DNA of 64,000 nt, taken from Tectiglobus sp965247245. GTDB taxonomy: Bacteria > Pseudomonadota > Alphaproteobacteria > Rhizobiales > Hyphomicrobiaceae. The notes beneath the pieces are model-generated. The model saw only the letters and a program-made list of their open reading frames with translations, had not been told where the DNA came from and did not search any database. The DNA is taken from assembly GCA_965247245.1 (NCBI GenBank), contig CBDFGV010000003.1, positions 1,612,001 to 1,676,000 on the forward strand. The letters are read 5' to 3'. The translations under genes were made by a program, and so were the position numbers. This document shows positions 42,445 through 51,778 of this stretch, in pieces (the stretch's first letter is position 1; every line of letters begins with the position of its first letter).

Positions 42445-45400
42445 ATGGATCTGATCCGCATTGCAATTGACAGACCAATCGCCGTCATTTCGGCGGTGCT
42501 CATGGCCGTTCTCTTCGGCATGCTTGCGCTCACGCGCATTCCAATCCAGCTCATCCCCGATGTCCGCAAACCGGTCATCCAGGTGCAGACGATCTGGGGC
42601 GGTGCGGCTCCTGCTGAAATCGAACGGGAAATCGTCAACCGCCAGGAAGAAGAACTCAAGGGCCTTGATGGTCTTGAGACGATGATCTCGCAGTCTCAGT
42701 CTGGACGGGCACGCATTACGCTCGAGTTCGCCATCGGCACCAACATGGACAAGGCCTTGCTGTTGGTTTCTAACCGCCTCGACCGTGTTAGCGGATATCC
42801 GGACGAGGCAGATGAGCCGACGCTCAATACATCGAGTTCCGATGACAATCCAATTGCCTGGATCATCCTCAAACGCCAGCCCGGCAACACCCGGCCGATC
42901 GAACAGTACGGCACTTTCGTCAATGACGTGATTGCAGAACGACTTGAGCGCGTCGAAGGCGTTGCCGGTGTCAATGTCTATGGCGGTGTCGACCGCGAAC
43001 TCCAGGTTGTTCTAGACCCCGAACGCTTGGCGAACTTCAGGCTAACGGTACCGCAAGTTCTCGACACGCTGCGCCGCGAGAGTATCTCGATCTCTGCCGG
43101 CAACGTCGATGAAGGAAAGCGCCGCTACGTCGTCCGCGTCGAGGGCGAACTGGATACGCTGGAAGCGGTCCGCAATGTGGTTCTGCGAAGCGGTGCCGCC
43201 GACATCGCCAGTAACGCAACCAACGGTCTACCGTCTCAAGGTAGCGCAGAGAATTCCCGTGTCGGCCGTGTGTTCGTACGCGATGTTGCCGATGTCCAGT
43301 TCGGATACAAAGAACCTGCGGCCCGTATCCGTCACATGGGCGAGGCGTCGATCGCCTTCAATACGGTTCGCGAAACCGGCGCCAACGTCATCAAAGTGAT
43401 GGCAGGCATTAAAGAGGCCTTGGCCGAACTCAAAGCCGGGCCCGTCAAAGCAGAGAACCTGACCGTTACTCAAGTCTATGACGAAACGGTCTATATTGAC
43501 GGCGCCATTGAACTGGTCATTCAGAACATCTGGATCGGTGGCATTCTTGCCGCCATCATTCTCCTCCTGTTCCTGCGCTCACCGCGCGCCACCCTGGTGA
43601 TCTCACTCGCCATTCCGGTTTCGATTGTGGCGTCTTTCGTTGCGATGTCGGCCATGGGCCGGACGCTCAACGTGATTTCGCTGGCCGGTATCGCATTTGC
43701 CGTCGGCATGGTGGTCGATGCGGCCATCGTGGTTCTCGAGAACATTTATCGTCTGCGCCAACAAGGCATGAGCGCCAACGAGGCAGCCTACCAGGGTGCC
43801 CGCCAGGTTTGGGGCGCCATCCTCGTCTCTGCCCTGACAACAGTGATGGTGTTCATACCAATCCTCGTGATGGAATTAGAGGCCGGGCAGCTGTTCCGGG
43901 ATATCGCCGTCGCGATTTCCGTGTCCGTCATGCTGTCGTTGGTGGTCGCTGTTACGGTTGTGCCCGCGCTGGCAAGCCGCTTGCTCGGTGCCAACAAACC
44001 AAGCTTGTCGGTTATGCCGCTGCCGATCATCGATCATTTCGGAAAGGCTTTTTCCTGGCTGATCAGAGGCTACGCTCGCCTGACGGTGTCGAGCCGTTTG
44101 CTCGGCGTGATGTGCGCCGGTGCTATCACAGCTGGCGCCATCTGGGGCGCCGCGACCTTCCTGCCGAAACTGGAGTACCTGCCGGAAGGCAACCGAAACC
44201 TGGTCTTTGGATTCATCTTGCCACCACCAGGCTACAACCTCTCCACCACGACACAAATCGCGGAGCGCATCGAGAACGTCGCGCGTCCTCTCTGGGAGAA
44301 GGAAGAGAACGGCGACAAGTCCCAACCGCCTGCGATGAAGCATTTCTTTTTTGTCGCCTTCCGCGGCAATACCTTCCTTGGCGGCGCCGCCAAAGATCCG
44401 CGCCGTGTTGCCGAACTCATTCCCGTCCTGCGTGGCCCGGTCTTTGCCGAACCCGGCACCTTTGGTCTGATCAGCCAGCGCTCCCTCTTCGGACGCGGCA
44501 TCGGTGGCGGCCGCTCCATTGAACTCAACGTGTCAGGCGACAAGCTCGAAGATATTCTGGCAGTTGCTTTGCGCCTCACTGGTCGCATTGTCCGCGAGTT
44601 TCCACGCAACAAGGGCAATCAATTCCGGCCTCAGCCCGGACTGGAGCTCGGTGCACCGGAACTGCGCGCCATTCCGGATCGCGTCCGCCTGGCAGATGCC
44701 GGCGTTGGCGCCCAGGCACTCGCGTTATCGCTCGACGCCTACAACGATGGCGTCCGCGTCAAGGAGATCACCATCGGTACCGACCGTGTTGATCTCATGC
44801 TCAAGGGCAAGGCAACCTTTGCGCAGGACCGCAAAACGCAGGACATCTCTGCTTATCCTGTTGTGGCACCAAACGGACGCATTATTCCAATCTCCGCCCT
44901 CGCTGACGTAAAACTCACAGCAGGTCCCGTTGAAATCCGCCACCGTGAACGCCTGCGCACAATCACCTTGCAGGTCCGGCCAAGTGACGCGCTTGCGCTC
45001 GAGTCTGCTGTCGAGATCATGCAGGACAAAGTAATTAAGCCCGTCAAGGATGGCGGCCTGCCACCGGGTGTACGCTTGTCAATGACTGGCGCCGCGGACC
45101 AACTGTCGAAAACCTGGGAAGCTTTACGCGTGAACTTGATTCTCGCGCTGATTATCGTCTTCCTCGTAATGGCTGTCTTGTTTGAGAGCTTTGTCCTGCC
45201 GCTTGTGATCTTGATTTCTGTGCCAGTGGCAGGTGCTGGCGGCGTCGCTGGTCTGGCGATTTTGAACCTCTATCAAACCCAGCCACTCGACATGCTGACG
45301 CTGCTCGGTTTCGTCATCCTGATCGGCATTGTCGTCAACAACGCAATTCTTCTGGTGCACCAGTCACAGCATCACCTGATTCATGACGGCATGGACGTCA

Positions 45401-45657
45401 AAGATGCGATTATGGAAGCGACCCGCAACCGCATCCGACCAATTTTCATGAGCACACTCACTAGTGTTTTTGGCATGCTACCATTGGTTATCTTCCCTGG
45501 CGCGGGATCAGAGCTCTATCGTGGTCTCGGCTCGGTTGTTCTCGGTGGCCTGTCGCTGTCAGCAATCCTGACACTGCTTCTGGTACCACCGCTGCTGCGT
45601 CTTACTTTGCGGGCGCCCAAACCTGCAGCATCACCGGTCGCAGCACCAGCTGAATAG
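42445..45657 (+). CDS. RND family efflux pump permease
   Basis: 1070-aa inner-membrane proton antiporter with two six-TM halves and two large periplasmic loops. TM4 reads GMVVDAAIVVLEN: the first Asp of the AcrB DD pair is kept and the second is Ala, a pattern better known from heavy-metal type (CusA) and HAE-2-like pumps. Other marks are PVSIVASFVAMSAMGRTLN and FMSTLTSVFGMLPLV. The substrate is not evident; the downstream genes suggest aromatic or antibiotic-like compounds. Operon: adaptor, pump, dioxygenase, beta-lactamase-fold protein. Confidence 0.92.
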   Translation: MDLIRIAIDRPIAVISAVLMAVLFGMLALTRIPIQLIPDVRKPVIQVQTIWGGAAPAEIEREIVNRQEEELKGLDGLETMISQSQSGRARITLEFAIGTNMDKALLLVSNRLDRVSGYPDEADEPTLNTSSSDDNPIAWIILKRQPGNTRPIEQYGTFVNDVIAERLERVEGVAGVNVYGGVDRELQVVLDPERLANFRLTVPQVLDTLRRESISISAGNVDEGKRRYVVRVEGELDTLEAVRNVVLRSGAADIASNATNGLPSQGSAENSRVGRVFVRDVADVQFGYKEPAARIRHMGEASIAFNTVRETGANVIKVMAGIKEALAELKAGPVKAENLTVTQVYDETVYIDGAIELVIQNIWIGGILAAIILLLFLRSPRATLVISLAIPVSIVASFVAMSAMGRTLNVISLAGIAFAVGMVVDAAIVVLENIYRLRQQGMSANEAAYQGARQVWGAILVSALTTVMVFIPILVMELEAGQLFRDIAVAISVSVMLSLVVAVTVVPALASRLLGANKPSLSVMPLPIIDHFGKAFSWLIRGYARLTVSSRLLGVMCAGAITAGAIWGAATFLPKLEYLPEGNRNLVFGFILPPPGYNLSTTTQIAERIENVARPLWEKEENGDKSQPPAMKHFFFVAFRGNTFLGGAAKDPRRVAELIPVLRGPVFAEPGTFGLISQRSLFGRGIGGGRSIELNVSGDKLEDILAVALRLTGRIVREFPRNKGNQFRPQPGLELGAPELRAIPDRVRLADAGVGAQALALSLDAYNDGVRVKEITIGTDRVDLMLKGKATFAQDRKTQDISAYPVVAPNGRIIPISALADVKLTAGPVEIRHRERLRTITLQVRPSDALALESAVEIMQDKVIKPVKDGGLPPGVRLSMTGAADQLSKTWEALRVNLILALIIVFLVMAVLFESFVLPLVILISVPVAGAGGVAGLAILNLYQTQPLDMLTLLGFVILIGIVVNNAILLVHQSQHHLIHDGMDVKDAIMEATRNRIRPIFMSTLTSVFGMLPLVIFPGAGSELYRGLGSVVLGGLSLSAILTLLLVPPLLRLTLRAPKPAASPVAAPAE

Positions 45658-45695
45658 CAAGCGAACCTAACTGTATCGACAGAAGGGCTTCGAGC

Positions 45696-46358
45696 ATGAG
45701 CGCGAACTCACGCTTCATCACACGCAGGAACCTGATTGCAACTGCCGCGACATCTCTGGTGATGGCTCAACCATTGATCAGTTTCGGTGCAGCTGCAGCG
45801 ACACGGCACCAGCCAACGCCGAAGCAAACCAAAGGCCCGTTCTATCCGACACAATGGGAAGGCGATATTGACAATGACCTTGTGATTGTAACTGGTGTCG
45901 ATACCCAGGCGATGGGCAAGGTCCTGCATATTCAGGGACAGGTCCTTGATGTCCGCGGCGCTCGCCTTCCCAATACGATCATCGAGATCTGGCAGGTCGA
46001 CAATAACGGCGTCTACCTGCATCCAGAAGATAATCGTGGCAGCAGACGTGTCGAGAAAGGCTTCCAAGGCCGTGGCCGTACACAAACTGACCGCGACGGC
46101 CGATACTCATTCCGGACCATTCGGCCGGTCGCATATCCAGGGCGCACGCCGCACATCCATTTTCTTGTCAAGGCGCCCGGTCGGCGTGCGCTCACCACGC
46201 AGCTCTATTTCAAGGGCGAAACCAAGAACAAAACCGACTGGCTATTCAGAAATGCCGGCAACGCCGAAACGCGCGCTAAACTCATAACCGATCCACAGCC
46301 TTATGATCAGGTCGAGGCCGGCGCCGAGATCGGCAATTTTGACATTGTTCTTGCCTGA
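45696..46358 (+). CDS. Tat-exported intradiol ring-cleavage dioxygenase-like protein
   Basis: 220 aa. A twin-arginine leader (FITRRNLIATAATSLVMA) indicates export in a folded, metal-loaded form. The intradiol fold has the motif KGPFYPTQ, the Tyr ligand in NNGVYLHPED, and the YPGRTPHIHF block giving a Tyr and two His as iron ligands. Most intradiol dioxygenases that open catechols are cytoplasmic, so a periplasmic one is unusual; a group of secreted bacterial relatives is known. It follows the pump by 38 bases and precedes the beta-lactamase-fold gene by 17. Confidence 0.85.
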   Translation: MSANSRFITRRNLIATAATSLVMAQPLISFGAAAATRHQPTPKQTKGPFYPTQWEGDIDNDLVIVTGVDTQAMGKVLHIQGQVLDVRGARLPNTIIEIWQVDNNGVYLHPEDNRGSRRVEKGFQGRGRTQTDRDGRYSFRTIRPVAYPGRTPHIHFLVKAPGRRALTTQLYFKGETKNKTDWLFRNAGNAETRAKLITDPQPYDQVEAGAEIGNFDIVLA

Positions 46359-46375
46359 CGAACCGGAGGAAAACC

Positions 46376-47557
46376 GTGTCCTACCGAGCGGCATTAAGTG
46401 CCTTCTGTCTCGTATGCGCGCTTTCGACAATCGCATACGCGCAGGAGCAGATTTCGCCGACTGCGATCCTCACTGAGATCTACAATTCTGAGGCGCCACC
46501 GAAGCAACGCTTCACTGATCAGTTCCTACAGAAGATTCCGTTGGAGACACTGTCTTCAGCGATAGCAGGTGTCCGTGCAAAGTATGGCCAGGCAATCCGT
46601 GCCGAGGGTGAAAGCGGCTCCTATCACATCATCACCGAGAAATTTCGTGTGCCGGCAACGATGGCCCTCAACGCACAAGGCCAGATCACATCACTCTTCA
46701 TCCGGCCGGGATTTGCCCGCATCACCAGTTCAAAAGAGCTGTTGGAGCAACTCAAACAATTCCCCGGCACAACGGCGCTGCTACTCACGAAGAATGACGG
46801 GACGGTGCTGGCGCATAACGGCGATAAGGACCTAGCCGTCGGCTCGGCCTTCAAGCTCGCCGTGCTTGTCGCGCTACAAGAGGCCATTGAGGCGGGAACG
46901 GCAAAGTGGTCCGACGTCATTGAGTTGACAGAACGGCACATTTCCTTGCCATCGGGCATTCTACAGGACATGCCGATCGGCGCCCCACTCACATTGCACA
47001 CGTTGGCATCTCTCATGATCGCGCGAAGCGACAACACCGCCACCGACATGTTGATGCATCATCTCGGACGGCAGAAGGTCGAGGCAGTTTCCGGCTTGAC
47101 GCCTATGCTCACCACCCGTGAGATGTTTCAACTGAAGGCCGACCCGGTTCTCTACAACAACTATGTCAGGCTGAACGTCGAGGATCGCCGCGCATTCCTT
47201 GAGGACCTCGCCAGTGCCCGCCTGCCTGATGCCGGCAAAGTCACTGCACCGCTGCGCCAACTGGACGAATGGTACATACCCCTCGAAAAGATCTGCAACT
47301 GGCTTGCCCGGGTGCAGAAGCTCGATCTGATGCTGATTAACCCGGGACTTGCAGTCAAATCTGACTGGCGGCGCGTTGCCTACAAAGGTGGTTCCAACGT
47401 TGGCGTGCTCAACTACTCAACCTGGTTCGAGGACAAAGCCGGCGATCGCTACTGTCTGGCCGCGAGCTGGAATACAACCGAAACACTTCAGCAAGAGAAG
47501 CTGACCAGCATCTATACCGGCTTGATCGAGCTCATTCGGCGCAAGCAGGTTCAATAA
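46376..47557 (+). CDS. two-domain serine hydrolase, class A beta-lactamase fold (ORF12-like layout)
   Basis: 393 aa from a GTG with GGAGGA six bases upstream. Signal peptide 1-22 (ALSTIAYAQ). Residues about 25-125 look like an NTF2/steroid-isomerase-type domain (IYNSEAPPKQRFTDQFL). The rest carries SAFK (SxxK nucleophile), SDN in ARSDNTATDML and KGG in YKGGSNVGVLN. The omega loop with the deacylating Glu166 (ExxLN) appears to be missing: LTPMLTTREMFQLK follows almost directly. Such a layout recalls the clavulanate-cluster protein ORF12 rather than a true beta-lactamase. Penicillin hydrolysis is therefore doubtful. Confidence 0.78.
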   Translation: MSYRAALSAFCLVCALSTIAYAQEQISPTAILTEIYNSEAPPKQRFTDQFLQKIPLETLSSAIAGVRAKYGQAIRAEGESGSYHIITEKFRVPATMALNAQGQITSLFIRPGFARITSSKELLEQLKQFPGTTALLLTKNDGTVLAHNGDKDLAVGSAFKLAVLVALQEAIEAGTAKWSDVIELTERHISLPSGILQDMPIGAPLTLHTLASLMIARSDNTATDMLMHHLGRQKVEAVSGLTPMLTTREMFQLKADPVLYNNYVRLNVEDRRAFLEDLASARLPDAGKVTAPLRQLDEWYIPLEKICNWLARVQKLDLMLINPGLAVKSDWRRVAYKGGSNVGVLNYSTWFEDKAGDRYCLAASWNTTETLQQEKLTSIYTGLIELIRRKQVQ

Positions 47558-47581
47558 TCTGCGCGCGCGCATTTCCGTTCG

Positions 47582-50179
47582 CTACAAGCTTCGCAGCACC
47601 GGCACCGGCTTGGCCGCCAGCACCCGCCATGTCCCGAACATGCCAAAGGCGAGGATCAGGAACACCGACACGCCGAGCGCGCCAGCAACCGCGACCCAGG
47701 AGAAGATAAACGTCCCCTCAAGTACGAACGTAACAACCAGCCAGGCCGCTAAAGAGCCAACCAGAAGCGCAACTGCCGCAGTGAGAAATGCCAGCAAACC
47801 ATATTCGGCAAGGTGCGAAATCAAGAGTTTGCGTCGTGTCGCGCCAATACACTTGAGAACCACCGCCTGCAAAATCCGACGCCGTTGTGCCGTTGCCAAC
47901 GCACCGGCAAGCACCAGAGCGCCTGCAAGGAGCGTAATACTGGCGGCCACCCGAACCGCGATCATTACGCGGCCAAATACGTCAGCGAAGGCGTTGATCG
48001 CATCCTTCACACGGATCATCGAGACGTTCGGCAATGCCTTGCCAACGGCACGCGCAACCTTCGCTTCGTTTTCCGCAGACGTCCCCTTGGGCAGCTTGAC
48101 TGTCGCCAGCAGGTTGTGAGGGGCCTCGCGCAGCGTGTTCGGTGAGAAAATCATGACGAAGTTGATCGCCAGGCTCTCCCACTCGATCTCTCGCAAGCTT
48201 GAAATCCGAGCAGTGATGTTGCGACCGAGAATGTTCACCGTGATCGTATCACCGACCTTGAGACCCATTTCCTCGGCCAAGTCGGCAACGAAGGAGACCA
48301 GCGGCTCTCCGTTGTAGTCTTTGTCCCACCATTGGCCGGCGACAACTTTGGAGCCCTTCGGGATCTCCTCAGAATAGGTCAGGCCACGGTCACCATTGAG
48401 AACCCACTTTGCTTCTGGCCGAACCTTCGCTTCATCTGCCGCAATGCCTTTGATCTTGATAATCCGGCCCCGCAGCATTGGCGCTGTTTCAATGGACGTG
48501 TTGGGAACGTTACCCAAGACATTCTTCTCGAACGTCGCGCGATCCTGCTTGGCAATATCAACCGCGAAATAGTCGGGACTGTTTTGCGGCATCCGCCCGC
48601 GCAGCTCATCGATCAGTGATGCATCAACCAAAGCAACCGCAACGAGCAACGACAGACCTGCCCCCAATGACAGAACTACAGCGCGCGTTAATCCACCGGG
48701 TGCCGCCAGACCGACCATCGCCAACGCGAGTTCAGGCCGCCGCGGTCGCGGCATGCGTCGCGCTATGAGCGTCACGCTCCAGCCAATAAGCCAGAACAAC
48801 AAAAGGATGGTTGCTGCACCGCCCAGGAACCCGAGCGAAAGACGCATGTTGCCGGACGCCCAGATCGTAAAACCAATCAGCAATGCAGCGGCGATCCCAG
48901 TAAGAACCATGACTTTCGTTGACGGCAAGCTTTCACCACCGCCAACTTCATCGCGGAAGAGTGCTGCCGGTCGAATCCGCTCTGTCTGGCCCAGTGGCCA
49001 CAGCACGAAGAACAGTGCGACCAACAAACCATAAGCTGACCCTATGGCGACGTTGCTCCAGGAAATTGCCCCGCCGACCGAGATCGGCAAGGCCTCACCC
49101 AAGGTCTGACCCAATAACCAGGGCACCACACTTCCAATCGTCACGCCGATCAGCGTTCCAAGGAAGGCAATGATCATGACTTGGACCAGATAGATGCCGA
49201 ACACCAAGTTGCCTGCTGCACCGACGCTCTTGTAAGTCGCAACAACCTTGCGACGACGTTCAATGAAGGTCTGGACGGCATTGGCCACACCGACGCCGCC
49301 AATCAGCAATGCAGCCAGACCCAAGAGAGTGAGAAACTCCCGCAGGCGTGTCAGCACGCGCGTAACCGACGGTGATGGATCACGCCTGTCGCGCACAATG
49401 AAACCGGCCTCCGGCAGTTGCGTCTTGACCGAGCCACGCAACCGCTCGACAGTCTCCAATGGCCGTGCATTACCTTCCGGCGACAGCACCGCATAGCGCC
49501 AGTTTATCAACGTCCCTGGCTTGACCAGCTCTGTCGCTGCCAGCGCCTCATGTGAAAGAATAATCCGCGGACCAAACGCCAGGCGCGCGCTGATCTTGTC
49601 GGGCTCATTTTCGATGACGCCGGTTATCGGCACGAGACCGCTACCAAGCTTGATCTTGTCTCCGACCTTGAGACCAAGGCGATCGAGCAGGCTTTGCGCG
49701 ACGACCGCACCTTTGTCCTGCCGCACGGCCTTTTCGAAACTGGCGCCACCAACAAGCGTCATGTCGCCGAGCAATGGATACGCCAGTCCGACCGCCTTGA
49801 TCTCAACCAACGACTGGTCTGATCCATCCGGCAAGCGCGCCATCGAACGCATGGTCGCCGTCTCAGCGACGCTGCCGAGCTGACGCATCTGCGCCAGTTC
49901 TTGCTGATTGGCGCGCTTGTGGACCCGGCGCAGAGTGATATCACCGCCAAGCAACGTGCGCCCTTGATCGGCAAAGCCATTGAGCAAGGAATCCGTGAGG
50001 GCACCAACGCCAGTGATCACGGCAACGCCCAGCGCAATACAGGCGATGAAAACGCCGAACCCGCCTACGCCAGCTCGTAACTCTCGCAATGCAAAGGTAA
50101 GCATGAGCTTTAGGCTACCGCCACCTGCCGCTGCGGACGGTCGGCCGGCACTCGCATCAATCGCGTCGGCGGCACTCAT
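47582..50179 (-). CDS. ybbP: ABC transporter permease, FtsX-like (YbbP type)
   Basis: 865 aa, inner membrane. Two FtsX-type modules are visible, with TM groups near 25-50, 265-400 (FLTLLGLAALLIGGVGVANAVQTFIERRR) and 720-855 (AASITLLAGALVLAGALATAQRRRI), and large periplasmic domains between them. It is coupled to the ATPase by a 4-base overlap and is divergent from tesA, the arrangement found around E. coli tesA-ybbA-ybbP. Such systems are thought to remodel or extract substrates at the membrane; the substrate is not established. Confidence 0.88.
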   Translation of the reverse strand: MSAADAIDASAGRPSAAAGGGSLKLMLTFALRELRAGVGGFGVFIACIALGVAVITGVGALTDSLLNGFADQGRTLLGGDITLRRVHKRANQQELAQMRQLGSVAETATMRSMARLPDGSDQSLVEIKAVGLAYPLLGDMTLVGGASFEKAVRQDKGAVVAQSLLDRLGLKVGDKIKLGSGLVPITGVIENEPDKISARLAFGPRIILSHEALAATELVKPGTLINWRYAVLSPEGNARPLETVERLRGSVKTQLPEAGFIVRDRRDPSPSVTRVLTRLREFLTLLGLAALLIGGVGVANAVQTFIERRRKVVATYKSVGAAGNLVFGIYLVQVMIIAFLGTLIGVTIGSVVPWLLGQTLGEALPISVGGAISWSNVAIGSAYGLLVALFFVLWPLGQTERIRPAALFRDEVGGGESLPSTKVMVLTGIAAALLIGFTIWASGNMRLSLGFLGGAATILLLFWLIGWSVTLIARRMPRPRRPELALAMVGLAAPGGLTRAVVLSLGAGLSLLVAVALVDASLIDELRGRMPQNSPDYFAVDIAKQDRATFEKNVLGNVPNTSIETAPMLRGRIIKIKGIAADEAKVRPEAKWVLNGDRGLTYSEEIPKGSKVVAGQWWDKDYNGEPLVSFVADLAEEMGLKVGDTITVNILGRNITARISSLREIEWESLAINFVMIFSPNTLREAPHNLLATVKLPKGTSAENEAKVARAVGKALPNVSMIRVKDAINAFADVFGRVMIAVRVAASITLLAGALVLAGALATAQRRRILQAVVLKCIGATRRKLLISHLAEYGLLAFLTAAVALLVGSLAAWLVVTFVLEGTFIFSWVAVAGALGVSVFLILAFGMFGTWRVLAAKPVPVLRSL

Positions 50180-50889
50180 TGGGCCGCTCCTGCTAACTGC
50201 TTCTCGGCAATTCGGCCGTCCGCCATGCGGATCACGTCATCACACTGGGCTGCAAGCGACTCATCGTGCGTGACAAGGATCAACGTTGCCGACTCGCGCT
50301 TCTGCAATCGAAACAGCAACTCAACGACATGTGAGCCGGTAGCATTGTCCAGGTTCCCGGTCGGCTCATCAGCCAGCAACAGTCGTGGTCTTGGTGCCAA
50401 CGCCCGAGCCAACGCAACGCGTTGTTGTTCGCCGCCTGAGAGCTGTGCCGGATAATGATGCAGACGATCCCCGAGGCCGACATCGCTCAACAGTTCGCGG
50501 GCCTTTGCGCTGCCGTCGGACCGGCCGGTCAGCTCAAGCGGAAGAGCGACGTTCTCAAATGCGGTCATCGTCGGAATGAGATGAAATGACTGAAACACAA
50601 TGCCAATGTTGCGGCCGCGCACATCCGCGAGTTGGTCTTCGCTGAGCTTCGTGAAATCATGTCCGGCCACCTGCACGTGACCACGGGTTGCGCGCTCCAG
50701 CCCTCCAATAATCATCAACAGCGAGGTTTTGCCCGAACCGGAAGGTCCCACAATCGCGAGTGATCGCCCGCCAGGAACTGCGAGATCAATGCCGCGAAGA
50801 ATATCGACAGGTCCAGCCTTACTGGGCAGCGTCAACTCCAGGTTCTCGAGCTCAACAACAGGAGGCTGCATGGTGACCCTTTGATCCAT
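50176..50889 (-). CDS. ybbA: ABC transporter ATP-binding protein (YbbA, LolD-like)
   Basis: 237 aa. Walker A GPSGSGKTS near 53-61, signature LSGGEQQRVALARAL, Walker B LLADEPTGNLD and switch His in LVTHD. The sequence type (MacB/LolD/YbbA group) fits a partner of the FtsX-like permease next door. The start at 50889 is supported by position, not by a strong ribosome site; MDQRVTM leaves an in-frame ATG seven codons in. Confidence 0.88.
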   Translation of the reverse strand: MDQRVTMQPPVVELENLELTLPSKAGPVDILRGIDLAVPGGRSLAIVGPSGSGKTSLLMIIGGLERATRGHVQVAGHDFTKLSEDQLADVRGRNIGIVFQSFHLIPTMTAFENVALPLELTGRSDGSAKARELLSDVGLGDRLHHYPAQLSGGEQQRVALARALAPRPRLLLADEPTGNLDNATGSHVVELLFRLQKRESATLILVTHDESLAAQCDDVIRMADGRIAEKQLAGAAQ

Positions 50890-50923
50890 AAGAAGTCCTT
50901 ATCTCGAGAGTTGACACGTAAAC

Positions 50924-50949
50924 TGTTGGACGTCACCTCTGGTCCAACA
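50924..50949. promoter_or_regulatory. inverted repeat between ybbA and tesA
   Basis: Perfect 8-bp arms TGTTGGAC and GTCCAACA with 10 bases between, in the divergent intergenic region. TTGACA at 50911-50916 and TATAGA at 50951-50956 lie nearby. It could be a shared operator or a short leader hairpin for tesA. Confidence 0.4.
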
Positions 50950-51030
50950 ATATAGAACGCGTCGTAGTGCAACCAAGGTTTGCCATTAAATCAACTATTC
51001 GAACCCAGACGGAAAGTGCCTGAGACAGTC

Positions 51031-51726
51031 ATGATGTCCATTACGCCAACCAGAAGCATTCAGACCAGAACGTATTGGCACGCACTTGTGTCACTTTTCG
51101 TTTGTGCAATACATTTAACGTTGGGTGCGGCGGTTTCCGTCGCCTCGGAGACAAAACCAATCCACATTGTAGCTTTCGGCGACAGCCTCACCGCCGGATA
51201 CCAGTTGCCGCCGGCAGATGCCTTCCCCGTAAAGCTTGAACGCGCGCTTAAGGCGCGCGGACACAACGTGAAAATCTCCAACGCAGGCGTATCCGGTGAC
51301 ACGACACGCGGCGGCCTGGAGCGTTTCGACTGGGCCGTACCACAAGACACAGACGCGGTAATCCTTGAACTCGGAGCCAACGATGCTCTGCGCGGCATTG
51401 CGCCGGAAGTCACAAAACAGAACCTCACTGGCATCCTCAAGAAACTGGACGCTAAAAAGGTTCCGGTTCTGTTAGCCGGCATGCGCGCACTGGCCAACTG
51501 GGGCGAGGAATATGCTCAGAAGTTCAACACAATCTACCCAGACTTGGCAAAGGCTCACAACGCTATCCTGTACCCCTTCTTCATGGAAGGCGTCATTGAT
51601 AAGCCAGAGCTCAAGCTATCGGATGCACTTCATCCGAACACCAAAGGCGTGGAACTCATCGTCCAACAGATCCTGCCTGATGTCGAAAAACTGATTGCCC
51701 GGGTCAAGCAACAGCGCACGCAGTAA
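51031..51726 (+). CDS. tesA: SGNH-family arylesterase / acyl-CoA thioesterase I (TesA)
   Basis: About 231 aa from the ATG at 51031; a TTG at 50980 is open but unlikely. The signal peptide region (about 10-35) is followed by IVAFGDSLTAGYQLP (Ser nucleophile, block I), GVSGDTTRGG (block II Gly), LGANDALRGI (block III Asn) and DALHPN (block V Asp and His). All SGNH residues are present. It hydrolyses esters and thioesters in the periplasm. Confidence 0.92.
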   Translation: MMSITPTRSIQTRTYWHALVSLFVCAIHLTLGAAVSVASETKPIHIVAFGDSLTAGYQLPPADAFPVKLERALKARGHNVKISNAGVSGDTTRGGLERFDWAVPQDTDAVILELGANDALRGIAPEVTKQNLTGILKKLDAKKVPVLLAGMRALANWGEEYAQKFNTIYPDLAKAHNAILYPFFMEGVIDKPELKLSDALHPNTKGVELIVQQILPDVEKLIARVKQQRTQ

Positions 51727-51778
51727 TCGACGCCCTCGCGCGTCAAACGTCTCGGACTACTAAGCTGACGATACTTGC

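Noticed and set aside
46376..47557. Ordinary class A beta-lactamase resistance gene
   Set aside because: The omega-loop Glu166 region is not visible and there is an extra N-terminal domain.
47560..47571. Alternating TGCGCGCGCGCA tract between convergent genes
   Set aside because: Possible Z-DNA-forming stretch, but only 12 bases and easily explained by base composition.
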